Positions 49,067 to 59,929 of a stretch of DNA of 64,000 nucleotides are shown here, one piece after another (position 1 is the first letter of the stretch; every line of letters begins with the position of its first letter). The position numbers and the translations under genes are program-made. The notes beneath the pieces were generated by a model. It was not told the DNA's origin. It did no database searches and worked only from the letters and a program-made list of their open reading frames with translations. The DNA comes from Babylonia areolata (taxonomy: Eukaryota; Mollusca; Gastropoda; Neogastropoda; Buccinidae), in the NCBI RefSeq assembly GCF_041734735.1, contig NC_134897.1:1305201-1369200 (forward strand), read 5' to 3'.

Positions 49067-49261
49067 CTGTACACAGCCAATAAGTGTTATAATAATGAAC
49101 CTTGAGAAATGTCATCATCATCCGATTTCTATCGTGCCTTTCCCTACAAAGCATGCTCATCTGCGCCGTAGAATGCACACATAAAACGTGCATTTAAAGA
49201 CTGAAGTGAAAAACGAACCGCCATGACCGTGCCCTGATATCCAACCAAACACGACAGTATG

Positions 49262-49302
<41 letters not shown>

Positions 49303-49473
49303 ACACACACCGACCTCCACACACATGACACTCATCATATATATCACACATCACAATACCTAAATAGTGCGCATTTCATATCCGATAATTAACACTCATA
49401 TCAAGTTACTTAAAGGATATCACAAAGACATTACACCCTGTATCAGTGCTTGTGCTCCCACTGTCGCCTTGCT

Positions 49474-49507
<34 letters not shown>

Positions 49508-49840
49508 CTAGTAGTTTTAACGTTTGTCTGCCAGTCTGTTTGCCACTGCTCGTTATGTCACGCATCTTCTGTGTCAGATACACTGACTTTATTTAGAGTC
49601 CTCTATTCACTATAAACTACGACACTTGCCTTCCGACATTCTGACCAGTCTCTTCCAATGTATCTCTCCTCTTAACAGGAAATGTATGAGCTTTGCAGAA
49701 CCCTACGATCCATTTCTGAAAAGCTGCTTTTAGTTCCAAGAATTAATTCAAAAGGCGCAAGTAAAAGGTGTGTTTGGGTTCAAGTGCCCCATGTTTGGAA
49801 TTCATTGCCATTGTCCCTCAGAAATGCTCCCGATCTTTCA
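49067..49840. other. Intron 3, left part
   Basis: Single-copy sequence with (CA)n at 49265-49310 and seven GGCT units at about 49473-49507. No exon was recognised. Confidence 0.5.
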
Positions 49841-49844
49841 CACT

Positions 49845-50195
49845 TTTGGTCGCAGTTCTAACGTCAGCAATCCACAGGCAACTATCAATTTTAGATTGTG
49901 GGCCACAGACGACTTCATCTGTCGCAGTCCTAATGTCAGCAGTTCACTGGGAACTATCAATTTTAGATTGTGGGCCACAGACGGCTTCATGTGTCGCAGT
50001 CCTAACGTCAGCAGTCCACAGGAAACTATCAATTTTAGATTGTGGGCCACAGACGGCTTCATCTGTCGCAGTTCTAACGTCAGCAGTTCACAGGAAACTG
50101 TCAATTTTAGATTGTGTGCCACAGACGGCTTCATCTGTCGCAGTCCTAACGTCAGCAGTCCACAGGAAACCATCAGCTTTAGATTGTCTATGAGC
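49845..50195. repeat. 72-bp tandem repeat, about 5 copies
   Basis: Successive GTCAGC motifs at 49863 and 49935 give a 72-bp period, with core CAATTTTAGATTGTGGGCCA and CTTCATCTGTCGCAGT. It is divisible by 3 and open on both strands, but nothing suggests coding. Confidence 0.92.
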
Positions 50196-50744
50196 ACATA
50201 CTCGAGGAGACCCTGCACTGCTGCTGAGTCACTTCGTAGTGCCTGTTCTGATTTAACGTACTTATGACACCACTTCTAAGCCCCATACTGACGACAATAA
50301 TAGATTATTGCGGAGCCAGACTGACTGAGCGACCCCCCACCCCCTTCCAGAGTGGAGACCGCCACCACATCCCTCCAGCGACATCCCCCCCACCCGCACC
50401 CCCCCATGACTCTGCCGACACAGAGGACCTTGACAGGACTTTACCCAAGCAAAGAAGTGGAGGGTGATCAACACTGAGGTCACCGCGAGATCAGGTCATG
50501 AAAGGCCACCTAATTTGGGACATTTTATTTTTGATTTATGATGAAGGAGGAGGATGGTAATGATGACAATGCTGATATACAGATCCATTACATTAGGGAC
50601 TATCTGACAAGGTTGCACACAGCGCGACCTTTCACAATATCCCGGCGTTAACCAGGCCCGAGAGATAAATACAATTGCAGTGCTGATCGGAAATGTAAGC
50701 AACATACCCAAAGACACATTCGGGAAGTGGATGAAATTCGACTG

Positions 50745-51100
50745 TAAAACCCATAAAACACTGTCCCAGTCTTCTCATTTAAACCCATAAAACACTGCCC
50801 CAGTCTTCCCATTTAAACCCATAAAACACTGCCCCAGTCTTCCCATTTAAACCCATAAAACACTGCCCCGGTCTTCCCATTTAAACCCATAAAACACTGC
50901 CCCAGTCTTCCCATTTAAACCCATAAAACACTGCCCCGGTCTTCCCATTTAAACCCATAAAACACTGCCCCGGTCTTCCCATTTAAACCCATAAAACACT
51001 GCCCCGGTCTTCCCATTTAAACCCATAAAACACTGCCCCGGTCTTCCCATTTAAACCCATAAAACACTGCCCCGGTCTTCCCATTTAAACCCATAAAACA
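50745..51100. repeat. 34-bp minisatellite, about 10 copies
   Basis: Core AAACCCATAAAACACTGCCC followed by CGGTCTTCCCATTT. The period is 34 (50781 to 50815). It ends immediately before SINE family B. Confidence 0.95.
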
Positions 51101-51114
51101 CTCAACTCTGGGTG

Positions 51115-51540
51115 AAAGCCGGCCGTGGGCCGTAAAACCCACCTCCGTGTGCCCTACAGGTAACACGTCCGCCTAGGAAGCAAGAGATTCTGAGCGACAC
51201 TGGTTCGAGTCCCGGCACAGTCTCCAGTGTTTTCTCCTCCTCTGCTAGACCTTCAGTGGTGGTCTGGACGCTAGTCATTCGGATGAGATGATAAACCGCG
51301 GTCCCGTGTGCAGCATGCATTTAACGCGCGTAAAAGAACCCACGGCAACAAAAAGGTTGTCCCTGGCAAAATTATGCAGAAAAATCCACTTCGATAGGCA
51401 AACAAATTAAGAAAAAAAAAACTGCATGCAGGGAAAAAAAATGCAAAAAATTGGGGGGCGCTCTCAATGTAGCGACGCGCTCTCCCTTGGGAGAGCAGTC
51501 CGAATTTCAAACAGGGAAATCTGTTGTGACAAAAATTAGT
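51115..51540 (+). mobile_element. SINE, family B (tRNA-derived)
   Basis: A-box-like GGTAACACGTCC at about 51159, followed by a perfect B box GGTTCGAGTCC at 51202-51212. The body includes GATGAGATGATAAACCGCGG, AAAGAACCCACGGCAACAAA, AAAATCCACTTCGATAGG and GTAGCGACGCGCTCTCC, wording I remember from abundant gastropod SINEs. The 3' end (CTGTTGTGACAAAAATTAGT) runs straight into AATAC repeats, which probably began as its tail. Confidence 0.85.
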
Positions 51541-51976
51541 AATACAATACAATACGGTACAATACAATACAGTGCAGTGCAGTACAATACCATACAGTAC
51601 AATACAGTACAATGCAGTACAATACAGTACAATGCAGTACAATACAGTACAATGCAGTACAATACAATACAGTACAATACAGTACAATGCAGTACAATAC
51701 AATACAGTACAATACAGTACAATGCAGTACAATGCAGTACAATACAGTACAATACAATACAGTACAATGCAGTACAATACAATACAGTACAATACAGTAC
51801 AATGCAGTACAATACAGTACAATGCAGTACAATACAATACAGTACAATGCAGTACAATACAGTACAATGCAGTACAATACAGTACAATACAATACAGTAC
51901 AATGCAGTACAATACAATACAGTACAATACAGTACAATACAGTACAATGCAGTACAATGCAGTACAATACAATACA
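51541..51976. repeat. AATAC/AGTAC/AATGC pentamer array, left part
   Basis: About 435 bp of AATAC, AGTAC, AATGC and AGTGC pentamers. It resumes at 56143 on the far side of a LINE. Multi-frame Y/C/V-rich open frames are artefacts. Confidence 0.95.
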
Positions 51977-54900
51977 GTGGTGGTGTGTCCATCGAGATCG
52001 ATGACCATCGTTGTCATCCAACTGGGGGATGGGGGGAGGGTGGTGGTGGGGTGGGGGGGAGGATGCTCATGAATCTATCTGTGAATGCGCAGATGGCTGA
52101 ATAGTCCACTCTGCGCACGAAATGTTCGCTGACAGTTGGGGCAGACAAAGACAGGCATATCATTGTCAGGGAGCTTGTTTGCCCGTGACTTTCTGGCCTG
52201 CCTCTTCTGAACAGCTGCAGCAGTCCTGTTGGCCTCACACAACTTGGCGCCTTTGTGCACAGCAGCGCGCCATTTGTCCCGGTCCACTGCAGATTCCTCC
52301 CAGGAGTCAGGGTTGATATCAAACGCTTTAAGAGAGACTTTCAGAGTATCTCTGAAGCGCTTCTTCTGACCTCCGTGTGATCTCTTCCCTTGTTGCAGCT
52401 CGCCATAGAAGAGCCTTTTGGGCAACCGATGGTCTGGCATGCGCGCCACGTGTCCAGTCCAGCGAAGCTGGGACTGCATCAGGATGGTGAAGATGCTGGG
52501 AAGGGTGGCTTTTGCGAGGAGCTCTGTGTCTGGGGTCCTGTCTTGCCACTTGATGTTCAGTAGCTTCCTGAGGCATGTTGTGTGGAAGTGGTTCAGCTTC
52601 TTGGCATGTCGTTGGTACACTGTCCAAGTTTCGCAGGCATACAGTAGTGTGGGGAGAACTACTGCTCTGTAGACCTTTAGCTTGGTCTCAAGACTAATGC
52701 CTCTTCTGTTCCAGACATTTGCACTGAGTCTGCCAAAAGTTGCGCTTGCTCTTGCAATCCTGACGTTCACTTCATCATCGATGGTCGCATTTCGTGACAG
52801 TGTGCTGCCAAGGTATGTGAACCGCTCCACCGCACTGAGTCTCTGACCGTTGACTGTGATGTTGGGCTCAACGTAGGGTTTCCCTGGGGCTGGCTGATGG
52901 AGAACTTCAGTTTTCCTCGTGCTAATGGTAAGGCCGAAGTTCCTGCTGGCAGTGGCAAACTTGTCGACGCTGAGTTGCATGTCAGCTTCAGATCCAGCGT
53001 TGAGGGCACAATCATCAGCAAACAAAAAGTCTCTGATGATGTCTGTCATGACCTTCGTTTTTGCTTGAAGCCTTCTGAGGTTAAACAACTTGCCATCTGT
53101 TCGGTACTTTAGGCCGATTCCAACATCGCCATCTCTGAAGGCATCAGTAAGCATTGCAGAGAACATGAGGCTGAACAGCGTTGGAGCCAGGACGCAGCCT
53201 TGCTTGACACCATTTGTGACAGCAAAAGGAGCAGATGTTTCGCCATTGTCCTGGACTCGAGCCTGCATGCCTTCATGGAATTGGCTGACCAAGGAAATAA
53301 ATTTCCGAGGGCATCCGTACTTGGCCATGATCTTCCACAGTCCCTCTCTACTTACGGTGTCGAAGGCCTTAGTGAGGTCGACATAGGTGGAGAACAGATC
53401 AGCATTTTGCTCCTGACATTTCTCTTGCAGCTGCCTTGCAGCAAACACCATGTCGGTGGTTCCGCGCTCTTTCCGGAATCCACACTGGCTCTCAGGCAAA
53501 TGACCTTGGTCAAGGTGTGCTGTGAGGCGGTTTAGTAGGATCCTGGCAAGTATCTTGCCTGCGATGGAGAGCAAGGAAATGCCCCGATGGTTATCACAGG
53601 CTTGCCGGTTCCCCTTTGGCTTGTACAAGTGAATGATAGATGCATCTTTGAAATCCTGGGGGATCGTCTCTTCTTTCCACATGAGTGAGTACAGCTGATG
53701 GAGCTTCTCAGTCAGCACAGTGCCTCCATCCTTGTAGACCTCTGCTGGTATGGAGTCTGAGCCAGGTGCTTTGCCACTGGATAGCAGACGGATTGCTTTC
53801 TGGGTCTCAAGAAGTGTTGGCGGATCGTCCAGTGCTTCATTGATGGGGACTTGTGGGAGACGGTCTATGGCTTCATCATTTATGAAGGAAGGGCGATTTA
53901 AGACACTGCTGAAGTGCTCCGCCCAGCGTTCGAGAATTTTCTCCTTCTCGGTGATCAAGGTATTCCCATCTGCACTGAGGAGGGGGGACGATCCTGAGGA
54001 TGTGGGGCCGTAGACTTCTTTTAAGGCACCATAGAACCTCTTCATATCGTGCCTGTCAGCATATCCCTGGATCTCATCAGCTATGTCACTCAGCCACTTA
54101 TTCTGTACCTGGCGTAACTTTTGCTGAACAGTCCTGCGGATGGCCTCATACGCATCATTTTTTGATGTGGACTTTGGGTTGCTCAGGTAGGCTTGATGCA
54201 GACGGCGTTTCTCATCCAGAAGCTGCTTGATTTCATCACAGTTTTCATCAAACCAGTCTTTGTGTTTTCTGGTCATGGGTCCCAGGGTCTCTGAAGCTGT
54301 ACTATAGATCAGCTCACACAGGGTCCTCCAGTCAGACTCCACATTCTGGTTGTCCAGAGAGGCGGATTCCAGACGATCTTCCAGCAGCTCCACAAAGGAT
54401 TGTTTGATGGTGATGTTATTCAGCTTAGCGATGTTGAGCCGTTTTGAAGCCTTCTGGCCTTGGGGGCGTCTCTTGGGCTGGATTCGAATATTCAGCTTCG
54501 AGATTACAAGGCGATGGTCTGTCCAACACTCGGCGCCGCACATGGTCTTTGTTACACGTACATCTTGCCTATCCCTTTTCCTGACGATGACATAATCGAT
54601 GAGATGCCAATGCTTTGAGCGTGGGTGCATCCATGACGTCCTGTTACGGGTAGGGAGGCAGAAAACTGTGTTGGTTATCAGCAGTTCGTGCTCTGCACAA
54701 GTCTGAAGCAGAAGCAATCCATTTGGGTTGCAGTGGCCCACACCGTGCTTTCCAATCACTCCATCCCAGGAGATGTAGTCAGAGCCAACTCTAGCATTGA
54801 AGTCCCCAAGAATGATGAGCTTGTCTGCTTTAGGGATAGCAGCAATGACAGAGTGAAGGTCCTCGTAGAACTTCGCCTTCACTTCATCCGGGTTGGTCAT

Positions 54901-56142
54901 GGTTGGGGCGTAGGCACTGACAATGGTGAGGTGCTTCTGGCCAGATGCCAGTGGGAGTTTCATGGTCATAAGCCTATCGTTGATTCCCTTTGGGATTCCA
55001 GCTAGCTTGCTGACAAGTGCTGTTTTTACTGCAAAACCAACGCCAGCCTCACGTCGCTCTTCGCTTCCTCGTCCACTCCAGAAGAAGGTGTAACCAGATC
55101 CCCGTTCACAGAGCTCGCCTTCGCCTGCAAGCCGAGTCTCACTCAAGGCTGCGATGTCAATGTTGTATCTGGCGAGTTCGGATGCAACTAGTGCCGTTCT
55201 CCTTTGGGGTCTGTCCGCGTTATCTCTGTCCAGGAGAGTCCTTATGTTCCAAGCACCAATGGTGAGAGGAACGATCCTTGTTTTTTTCTTTTCTTTCTTT
55301 TTGTTTCGACCGCTGATGTAGGGTCCCCGCCAGCCGCGGTATGCTGGCCAGGGCGATATGGAGCAGGCAATTTTTAGGGCACCTTTTCTAGCCCCTTCCT
55401 CATGCCAGGGAGGTGAGCAGTGCATTCCTAAAGAGGGCTGCTCAGACGCTCAGACGGCTGCCGAGCTCCATCGCTGCTCCTGTCGACGAAGAACGACCCT
55501 ATGGCCTGAGCCGCCTGCGTGCAGGTCTGCGGCTGCGACTGCCAGTGTACCCACACCTGTCGTTTCGTCGCTCACCTGTCGCCACAGGACTTGAGGGTGA
55601 TGAAATGATGAAGGATGCCTTTTGGATGACTGATGACTTGCGCGATGAGTTTGTTTAAAGTGAAGAGGAGTTGCGCAACGTCGACCTCACTCTCTCGTCC
55701 GGGTCCACCAATTTCCAGTGGCAAGACTAAGTCGAGACGACTGGAGCATGAGCACGGATGCAGTGGATGACCAAGATATCCTTTTGGTGTCTCATCTTGC
55801 TCTCTGCACTCCACAGTGCGTTGCTGTAACCGCCTTCCTCTCCGTTGAACCGATAGGTTTCTTCCGCAGATTCTGCCGGATCCAGACTTCACATGCATGG
55901 GTAGACACACCCCGGGGGCCAACTGCGTGTGGCATGCACACAGCACAGTGGAGCTAGATGGCCGGCGGTGGCTCTCCTGAGCCGACGCCCTTTTATGGAT
56001 CTCCATAAGGGTGTCTAGCCACCCGCCTCACCAGTCCCGGAAGGGAGCAGTGGGAGTGCCGGTTTAGTCGCCGGCAACCCGACCCTGAACAGGTTGTACT
56101 GGATTACAGGTTACCAGTAGCAGATCTAATGACCTGACCTGA
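51977..56142 (-). mobile_element. Full-length LINE inserted in the pentamer array
   Basis: The element lies between two pieces of the same pentamer array. Its 5' end is at about 56142 (minus strand GTCAGGTCAGGTCATTAG), the 5' UTR runs to 55426, one long ORF occupies 52075-55425, and the 3' UTR ends CGATCTCGATGGACACACC at about 51977. There is no poly(A) tail. Target-site duplications cannot be read because the target is repetitive. Both ends appear complete, which is unusual because most LINE copies are 5'-truncated. Confidence 0.88.
52075..55425 (-). CDS. LINE ORF: APE endonuclease, reverse transcriptase, C2H2 finger (1116 aa, intact)
   Basis: Uninterrupted from ATG at 55425 to the stop. 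Residues 55-310 are an APE-type endonuclease: GAWNIRTLL (57-65), SETR (96-99), GDFNARVGS (207-215), DYV (277-279), TDHRLV (302-307). Reverse transcriptase spans about 540-840: NHRGISLLS (612), DLTKAFDTV (683), GVKQGCVLAPTLF (739-751) and FADD (802-805). The C-terminus has one C2H2 finger (Cys1095, Cys1098, His1111, His1115). All expected catalytic residues are visible, so the copy could encode an active enzyme that nicks DNA and copies its own RNA by target-primed reverse transcription. Clade placement is uncertain; the wording suits the wide RTE-like group of helminths, molluscs and fish. A longer upstream frame has no clear Met with homology, so I keep this start. Confidence 0.92.
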   Translation of the reverse strand: MHCSPPWHEEGARKGALKIACSISPWPAYRGWRGPYISGRNKKKEKKKTRIVPLTIGAWNIRTLLDRDNADRPQRRTALVASELARYNIDIAALSETRLAGEGELCERGSGYTFFWSGRGSEERREAGVGFAVKTALVSKLAGIPKGINDRLMTMKLPLASGQKHLTIVSAYAPTMTNPDEVKAKFYEDLHSVIAAIPKADKLIILGDFNARVGSDYISWDGVIGKHGVGHCNPNGLLLLQTCAEHELLITNTVFCLPTRNRTSWMHPRSKHWHLIDYVIVRKRDRQDVRVTKTMCGAECWTDHRLVISKLNIRIQPKRRPQGQKASKRLNIAKLNNITIKQSFVELLEDRLESASLDNQNVESDWRTLCELIYSTASETLGPMTRKHKDWFDENCDEIKQLLDEKRRLHQAYLSNPKSTSKNDAYEAIRRTVQQKLRQVQNKWLSDIADEIQGYADRHDMKRFYGALKEVYGPTSSGSSPLLSADGNTLITEKEKILERWAEHFSSVLNRPSFINDEAIDRLPQVPINEALDDPPTLLETQKAIRLLSSGKAPGSDSIPAEVYKDGGTVLTEKLHQLYSLMWKEETIPQDFKDASIIHLYKPKGNRQACDNHRGISLLSIAGKILARILLNRLTAHLDQGHLPESQCGFRKERGTTDMVFAARQLQEKCQEQNADLFSTYVDLTKAFDTVSREGLWKIMAKYGCPRKFISLVSQFHEGMQARVQDNGETSAPFAVTNGVKQGCVLAPTLFSLMFSAMLTDAFRDGDVGIGLKYRTDGKLFNLRRLQAKTKVMTDIIRDFLFADDCALNAGSEADMQLSVDKFATASRNFGLTISTRKTEVLHQPAPGKPYVEPNITVNGQRLSAVERFTYLGSTLSRNATIDDEVNVRIARASATFGRLSANVWNRRGISLETKLKVYRAVVLPTLLYACETWTVYQRHAKKLNHFHTTCLRKLLNIKWQDRTPDTELLAKATLPSIFTILMQSQLRWTGHVARMPDHRLPKRLFYGELQQGKRSHGGQKKRFRDTLKVSLKAFDINPDSWEESAVDRDKWRAAVHKGAKLCEANRTAAAVQKRQARKSRANKLPDNDMPVFVCPNCQRTFRAQSGLFSHLRIHR

Positions 56143-56259
56143 CACAATACAGTACAATACAGTACAATGCAGTACAATACAATACAGTACAATACAGTAC
56201 AGTACAGTACAGTACAGTACAATACAGTACAATACAATACAGTACAATACAGTACAGTG
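56143..56259. repeat. AATAC/AGTAC pentamer array, right part
   Basis: Continuation of the array at 51541-51976 after the LINE insertion. Confidence 0.93.
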
Positions 56260-56312
56260 GAACTTGCATCCTCAAGACCAAGACGCTAAGCACTTCACCA
56301 CGGCGGCTGGTG
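56260..56312 (-). mobile_element. Possible SINE head fragment
   Basis: On the minus strand GCCGTGGTGAAGTGCTTAGC followed by GTCTTGGTCTTGAGG resembles the first half (A-box side) of a tRNA-derived SINE. No B box is present because the pentamer array starts there. Confidence 0.3.
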
Positions 56313-56665
56313 TTATTCAATCAAATGAATGGTGAAAAGGGCTTTGAGCAGCATTAGTACTGAATATCGCGCCATAGAAAAGTTATATATCATTATTATT
56401 GTGATTACCATCGTTACTATTATTACTACTATCATTTGTCTGTCTGTCTGTCCACACACACACCTCCTACCAATTCGAGCGTACCAGACTATGTAAAGGA
56501 AATAAATGACTACAAAAACATGTCACACTGTCTAACTTTGGGAGTAATTTCAATTTACCACATTTTGAAGTGTGATAATCAGTTTTCTTTCCGATAATAT
56601 CAGACATCTGATTGTTTGGGACGTGGGTGTAACAAAAAAAAACCAAAAAACATATAAATAAAACA

Positions 56666-56717
<52 letters not shown>

Positions 56718-56748
56718 CTCTCTCTCTCTCTCTCCATGAACACATCAC
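56313..56748. other. Intron 3, right end, with (CT)n at 56671-56734
   Basis: Single-copy AT-rich sequence and a 60-bp CT/GA run. On the coding strand the GA run starts about 14 bases after the exon 3 donor. Confidence 0.6.
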
Positions 56749-56904
56749 CTTCAGCAGAATACCCCCATCCAGCCACAGAGCACGTGGAATTGACCTCAGG
56801 ACAGTTGTCGTTGGCGTTCAGGTTGGCGGGACTGACTGCAGAACTCGTCAGATCCAGAGGAGACAAAAGCCTCGCCACCGCAATGTTATTCAGTACCTTG
56901 ACAG
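56749..56904 (-). CDS. Serine-protease homologue, exon 3 (residue 102 region)
   Basis: Acceptor TTTGAACAG|CT; the first two bases complete an Ala codon from exon 2. It encodes AVKVLNNIAVARLLSP, where active enzymes read NDIALLRL, so catalytic Asp102 is Asn. Then come the surface loop with CPEVNSTC and SVAGWGYSAEG (the AGWG strand and Cys136). Donor GAAG|GTGATG, phase 1. 51 whole codons. The NST sequence is a potential N-glycosylation site. A GA microsatellite begins about 14 bases downstream in the intron. Confidence 0.9.
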
Positions 56905-57697
56905 CTGTTCAAACACATCCATGACGTCACTGTGTTGTTTTTAACACGATACAATCAACACACATCAACACAACACGCTGCAACGTAGCGCTACACACCC
57001 CAGCACAGTGCGACAGATTCTGTCTTGACATGCCCCCTACATCACTGTGAGAGTGGGGGGTTCAAATTGTCCGTCTGTTTAGCATGTGACATGGTGCACG
57101 TCCATATGTCTTGAAAGATCCAGTTGACATGCGACACTGTGAACTGTGGCTCCTCCATTCCAGACATTTAGGATACATCCATTACTTTAATCAAGGAGCT
57201 GTGGCAATTATGTGACCATGCATTTGTTTGGGGTTTTTTTTGGCGGGGGGCGGGGGGGGGGGGGGGGGTTGTTGTTGTTTTTTGTTTTGGTTGTTTTTTT
57301 TTAACACAACGTGCTATCAACTGTCTGTAAATGACGGACATTGAACGATGAGAGGAAATGTCAACAGATACACCTTGCATTTAAAAAAAAAAAAATCAAA
57401 GTCATGAGGAGTGCTGAACTGAACCAGGTGCTGTCAATATTTCCCTGTGTTTGTTTGTTTTTGTTTGTTTTGTTTTTTGTTGTTGTCCCTGTAAGGGAAG
57501 GGACAGGAGCGGATCAAGCTCAGAAGATGGTCCATGGTTGTTCCATGTACAACTGAAATAAACTGCAGTGCACACATCGCACTACAAAGCACGAAACATA
57601 TAATGTGGTGTACAGCTGCACAGAACCAAAGTAATGCAATACAACACATACAGCAGACAACACACACAAGTCATTCTGTCAGAACAGAGACACTGAC
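56905..57697. other. Intron 2
   Basis: 793 bp of single-copy sequence with G-, T- and TTTG-rich tracts (57230-57300, 57445-57490). No exon. Confidence 0.7.
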
Positions 57698-57810
57698 CAT
57701 CGTAAGCAGGATGTTTGAAGACTCTCCACACATGCCGGAATTGCTGGCTGGCCTCATCCAACCCCTTGTTGTGCTCACCCGCCATGATGGCATACGTGTA
57801 GGAAGCATAC
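57698..57810 (-). CDS. Serine-protease homologue, exon 2 (strand after residue 57)
   Basis: Acceptor TTCTGTACAG|G; the first base completes a Lys codon from exon 1. It encodes YASYTYAIMAGEHNKG, the strand with the usual V.xGEH motif, then FRHVWRVFKHPAYD, matching the conserved I.HP.Y before residue 102. Donor GATG|GTCAGT, phase 1. 37 whole codons; 113 bp is consistent with the flanking phases. Confidence 0.9.
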
Positions 57811-58096
57811 CTGTACAGAACGCACCGTCAGCACTGCAGGGTGGACACCGCCCAGGGCACCAGTCATAGTGCCTACCGCCCAGCCCCTCATGTTCAATGT
57901 GATCATTGCAATGGTTTTATCATGTTGCTTCCTCACACGTTTCTCCCCCCGGATTGTTTACATGCCGCTGGTCGTCAAGGAAGTGACGTGGGAACGTCCT
58001 TGACTTCATAACTTTAGTATCGGGGCCCTTTTAGGGATGATTATTCAATTATTCTACGGGTTTGATGTTTCTGTGTGCTGTTATGTGGCAACAATT

Positions 58097-58131
<35 letters not shown>

Positions 58132-58194
58132 ACCAATAAACTTGAGTGTGTCCATGTGCAGATGTGTGAATGCGAAGGTCCACTGAGTTCTGCA
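57811..58194. other. Intron 1, left end, with (GT)n at 58100-58130
   Basis: Single-copy sequence apart from the GT tract. No feature was recognised. Confidence 0.5.
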
Positions 58195-59010
58195 GGTGGT
58201 CATATTGTCAAGCACTATATTGGGTTGCTACATTGGGCTGTGTCAAGCATCTTATTGGGCTGTCAAGCACTATATTGGGCTGTGTCAAGCATTTTATTGG
58301 GCTGTCAAGCACTATATTGGGCTGTGTCAAGCATCTTATTGGGCTGTCAAGCACTATACTGGGCTGTGTCAAGCATTTTATTGGGCGGTCAAGGACTATA
58401 TTGGGCTGTGTCAAGCATTTCATTGGGTTTTAAGGCCAGACTTGAAAGAGGTGAGTGTGGAGACTTGGGCTGTCAAGCACTATATTAGGCTGTGTCAAGC
58501 ACTATATTGCACTGTGTCGAGTACAATGTTGGGCTGTGTCAAGCACTATATTGGGCTGTGTCAAGCACTATATTGGGCTATGTCGAGCACTATGTTACGC
58601 TGAGTCAAGCACTATATTAGGCTGTGTCAAACACTATATTAGGCTGTGTCAAACACTATATTAGGCTGTGTCAAGCACTATATTGCACTGTGTTAAGCAC
58701 TATATTGCACTGTGTCAAGCATTATTTTGGACTGAGTCAAGGCCTATATTGCACTGTGTAAAGCACTTTTTGGGCTGAGTCAAGGACTGTATTGGGCTGT
58801 GTCAAGCACTATATTGCACTGTGTCAAGCACTATTTTGGGCTGAGTCAAGGACTGTATTGGGCTGTGTCAAGGACTAAATTGCACTGTGTCAAGCACTAT
58901 TTTGGACTGAGTCAAGCACTATATAGCACTGTGTCAAGCACTATTTTGGACTGAGTCAAGCACTATATTGCACTGTGTCAAGTACTATTTTGGACTGAGT
59001 CAAGCACTAC
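58195..59010. repeat. 20-22-bp minisatellite
   Basis: Units such as CAAGCACTATATTGGGCTGT with or without an extra GT. Later copies vary (GCACTGTGT, GGACTGAGT). Ends before a G-run at 59026-59041. Confidence 0.94.
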
Positions 59011-59041
59011 ATAATGTATTGTCATTGGGGGGGGGGGGGGG

Positions 59042-59900
59042 TATGATGCTGTCGTCATCCATTGTGACGTCAACGACATAAAATCCAAAGATGCTACAGA
59101 AGTCTGTAATTTCTTTATCTTAACATTGAAAGACACCGGAAAGAAAAATCCAACAAAGTTTATGGTCAGTTCACCAACCACTGTTAAAAATTCAAAACAC
59201 AATGGTGGCTTCGGAACTGTTCAACGAAAAAAAAAAAAATCATTTATAAGGAACGACATTCTCAAGACCAAAGCCCTCAGAGACGCTGTCCACCCCAACG
59301 GCAGAGGAACCAGCATCCTCGCAGGAAACATCGGGCGACATGTTCGAGATCTTCTCTGGGAAACACCGAAGAAGTCAGTACGCAGAGCCATGTTCCACCA
59401 TCACCACAACCCCGCCCCCTTTCATCACGGCTGGTCTAGTCCTTACTGTTGAGCTTCGCGTTCTCACACAGAAACGCGGGACAGGTAGATATGACACGGA
59501 TCAACGGTTTATTGCTTTCAATGTATAGGCGCCATGCAAACAGGAAAAAGGGGAAAGCAAGGAGCGCAACTCACAAAGAATAAAGGAAACTTAATCAGAT
59601 CTATCAACATCAACACTTACGACGCACTGATGGACTGGCCAGCATTCTGTTGACATTTGGGTCAACTTTTGCCTGGCACTGATTAACGTTTTTGTGCTGA
59701 GCGATATTCTTGTTTTGCTGAGTGACCTTTCTTCCCGCCGTTTACAGGTGCAGTTTTCGTTGACGATATTTAGCCTATTGTTTTTGTTTCCCCGTTTCCA
59801 TTCATTTAGGGTGGTTGTTGTTGTTTTTTTCTAACCACCGTACAGCAACATTCACGCTTATGTAAGCTTAATTATTCAGTAGCTCTACTTGTTCGCTTCA
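59042..59900. other. Intron 1 sequence, no feature recognised
   Basis: Single-copy sequence. A plus-strand frame at 59126-59452 has no recognisable similarity and ends in a poly-His stretch; I do not call it a gene. Confidence 0.45.
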
Positions 59901-59929
59901 GTCTCCATTTGTGATTGTCATTCTCTTTG

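Noticed and set aside
51571-52072. Coding frames in the AATAC/AGTAC array
   Set aside because: Pentamer repeats keep several frames open on both strands; composition is only Q/Y/N/V/C/L/I from the repeat.
59126-59452. Plus-strand 108-codon gene
   Set aside because: Lys-rich start arises from an A-run, the end is poly-His, and nothing resembles a known domain.
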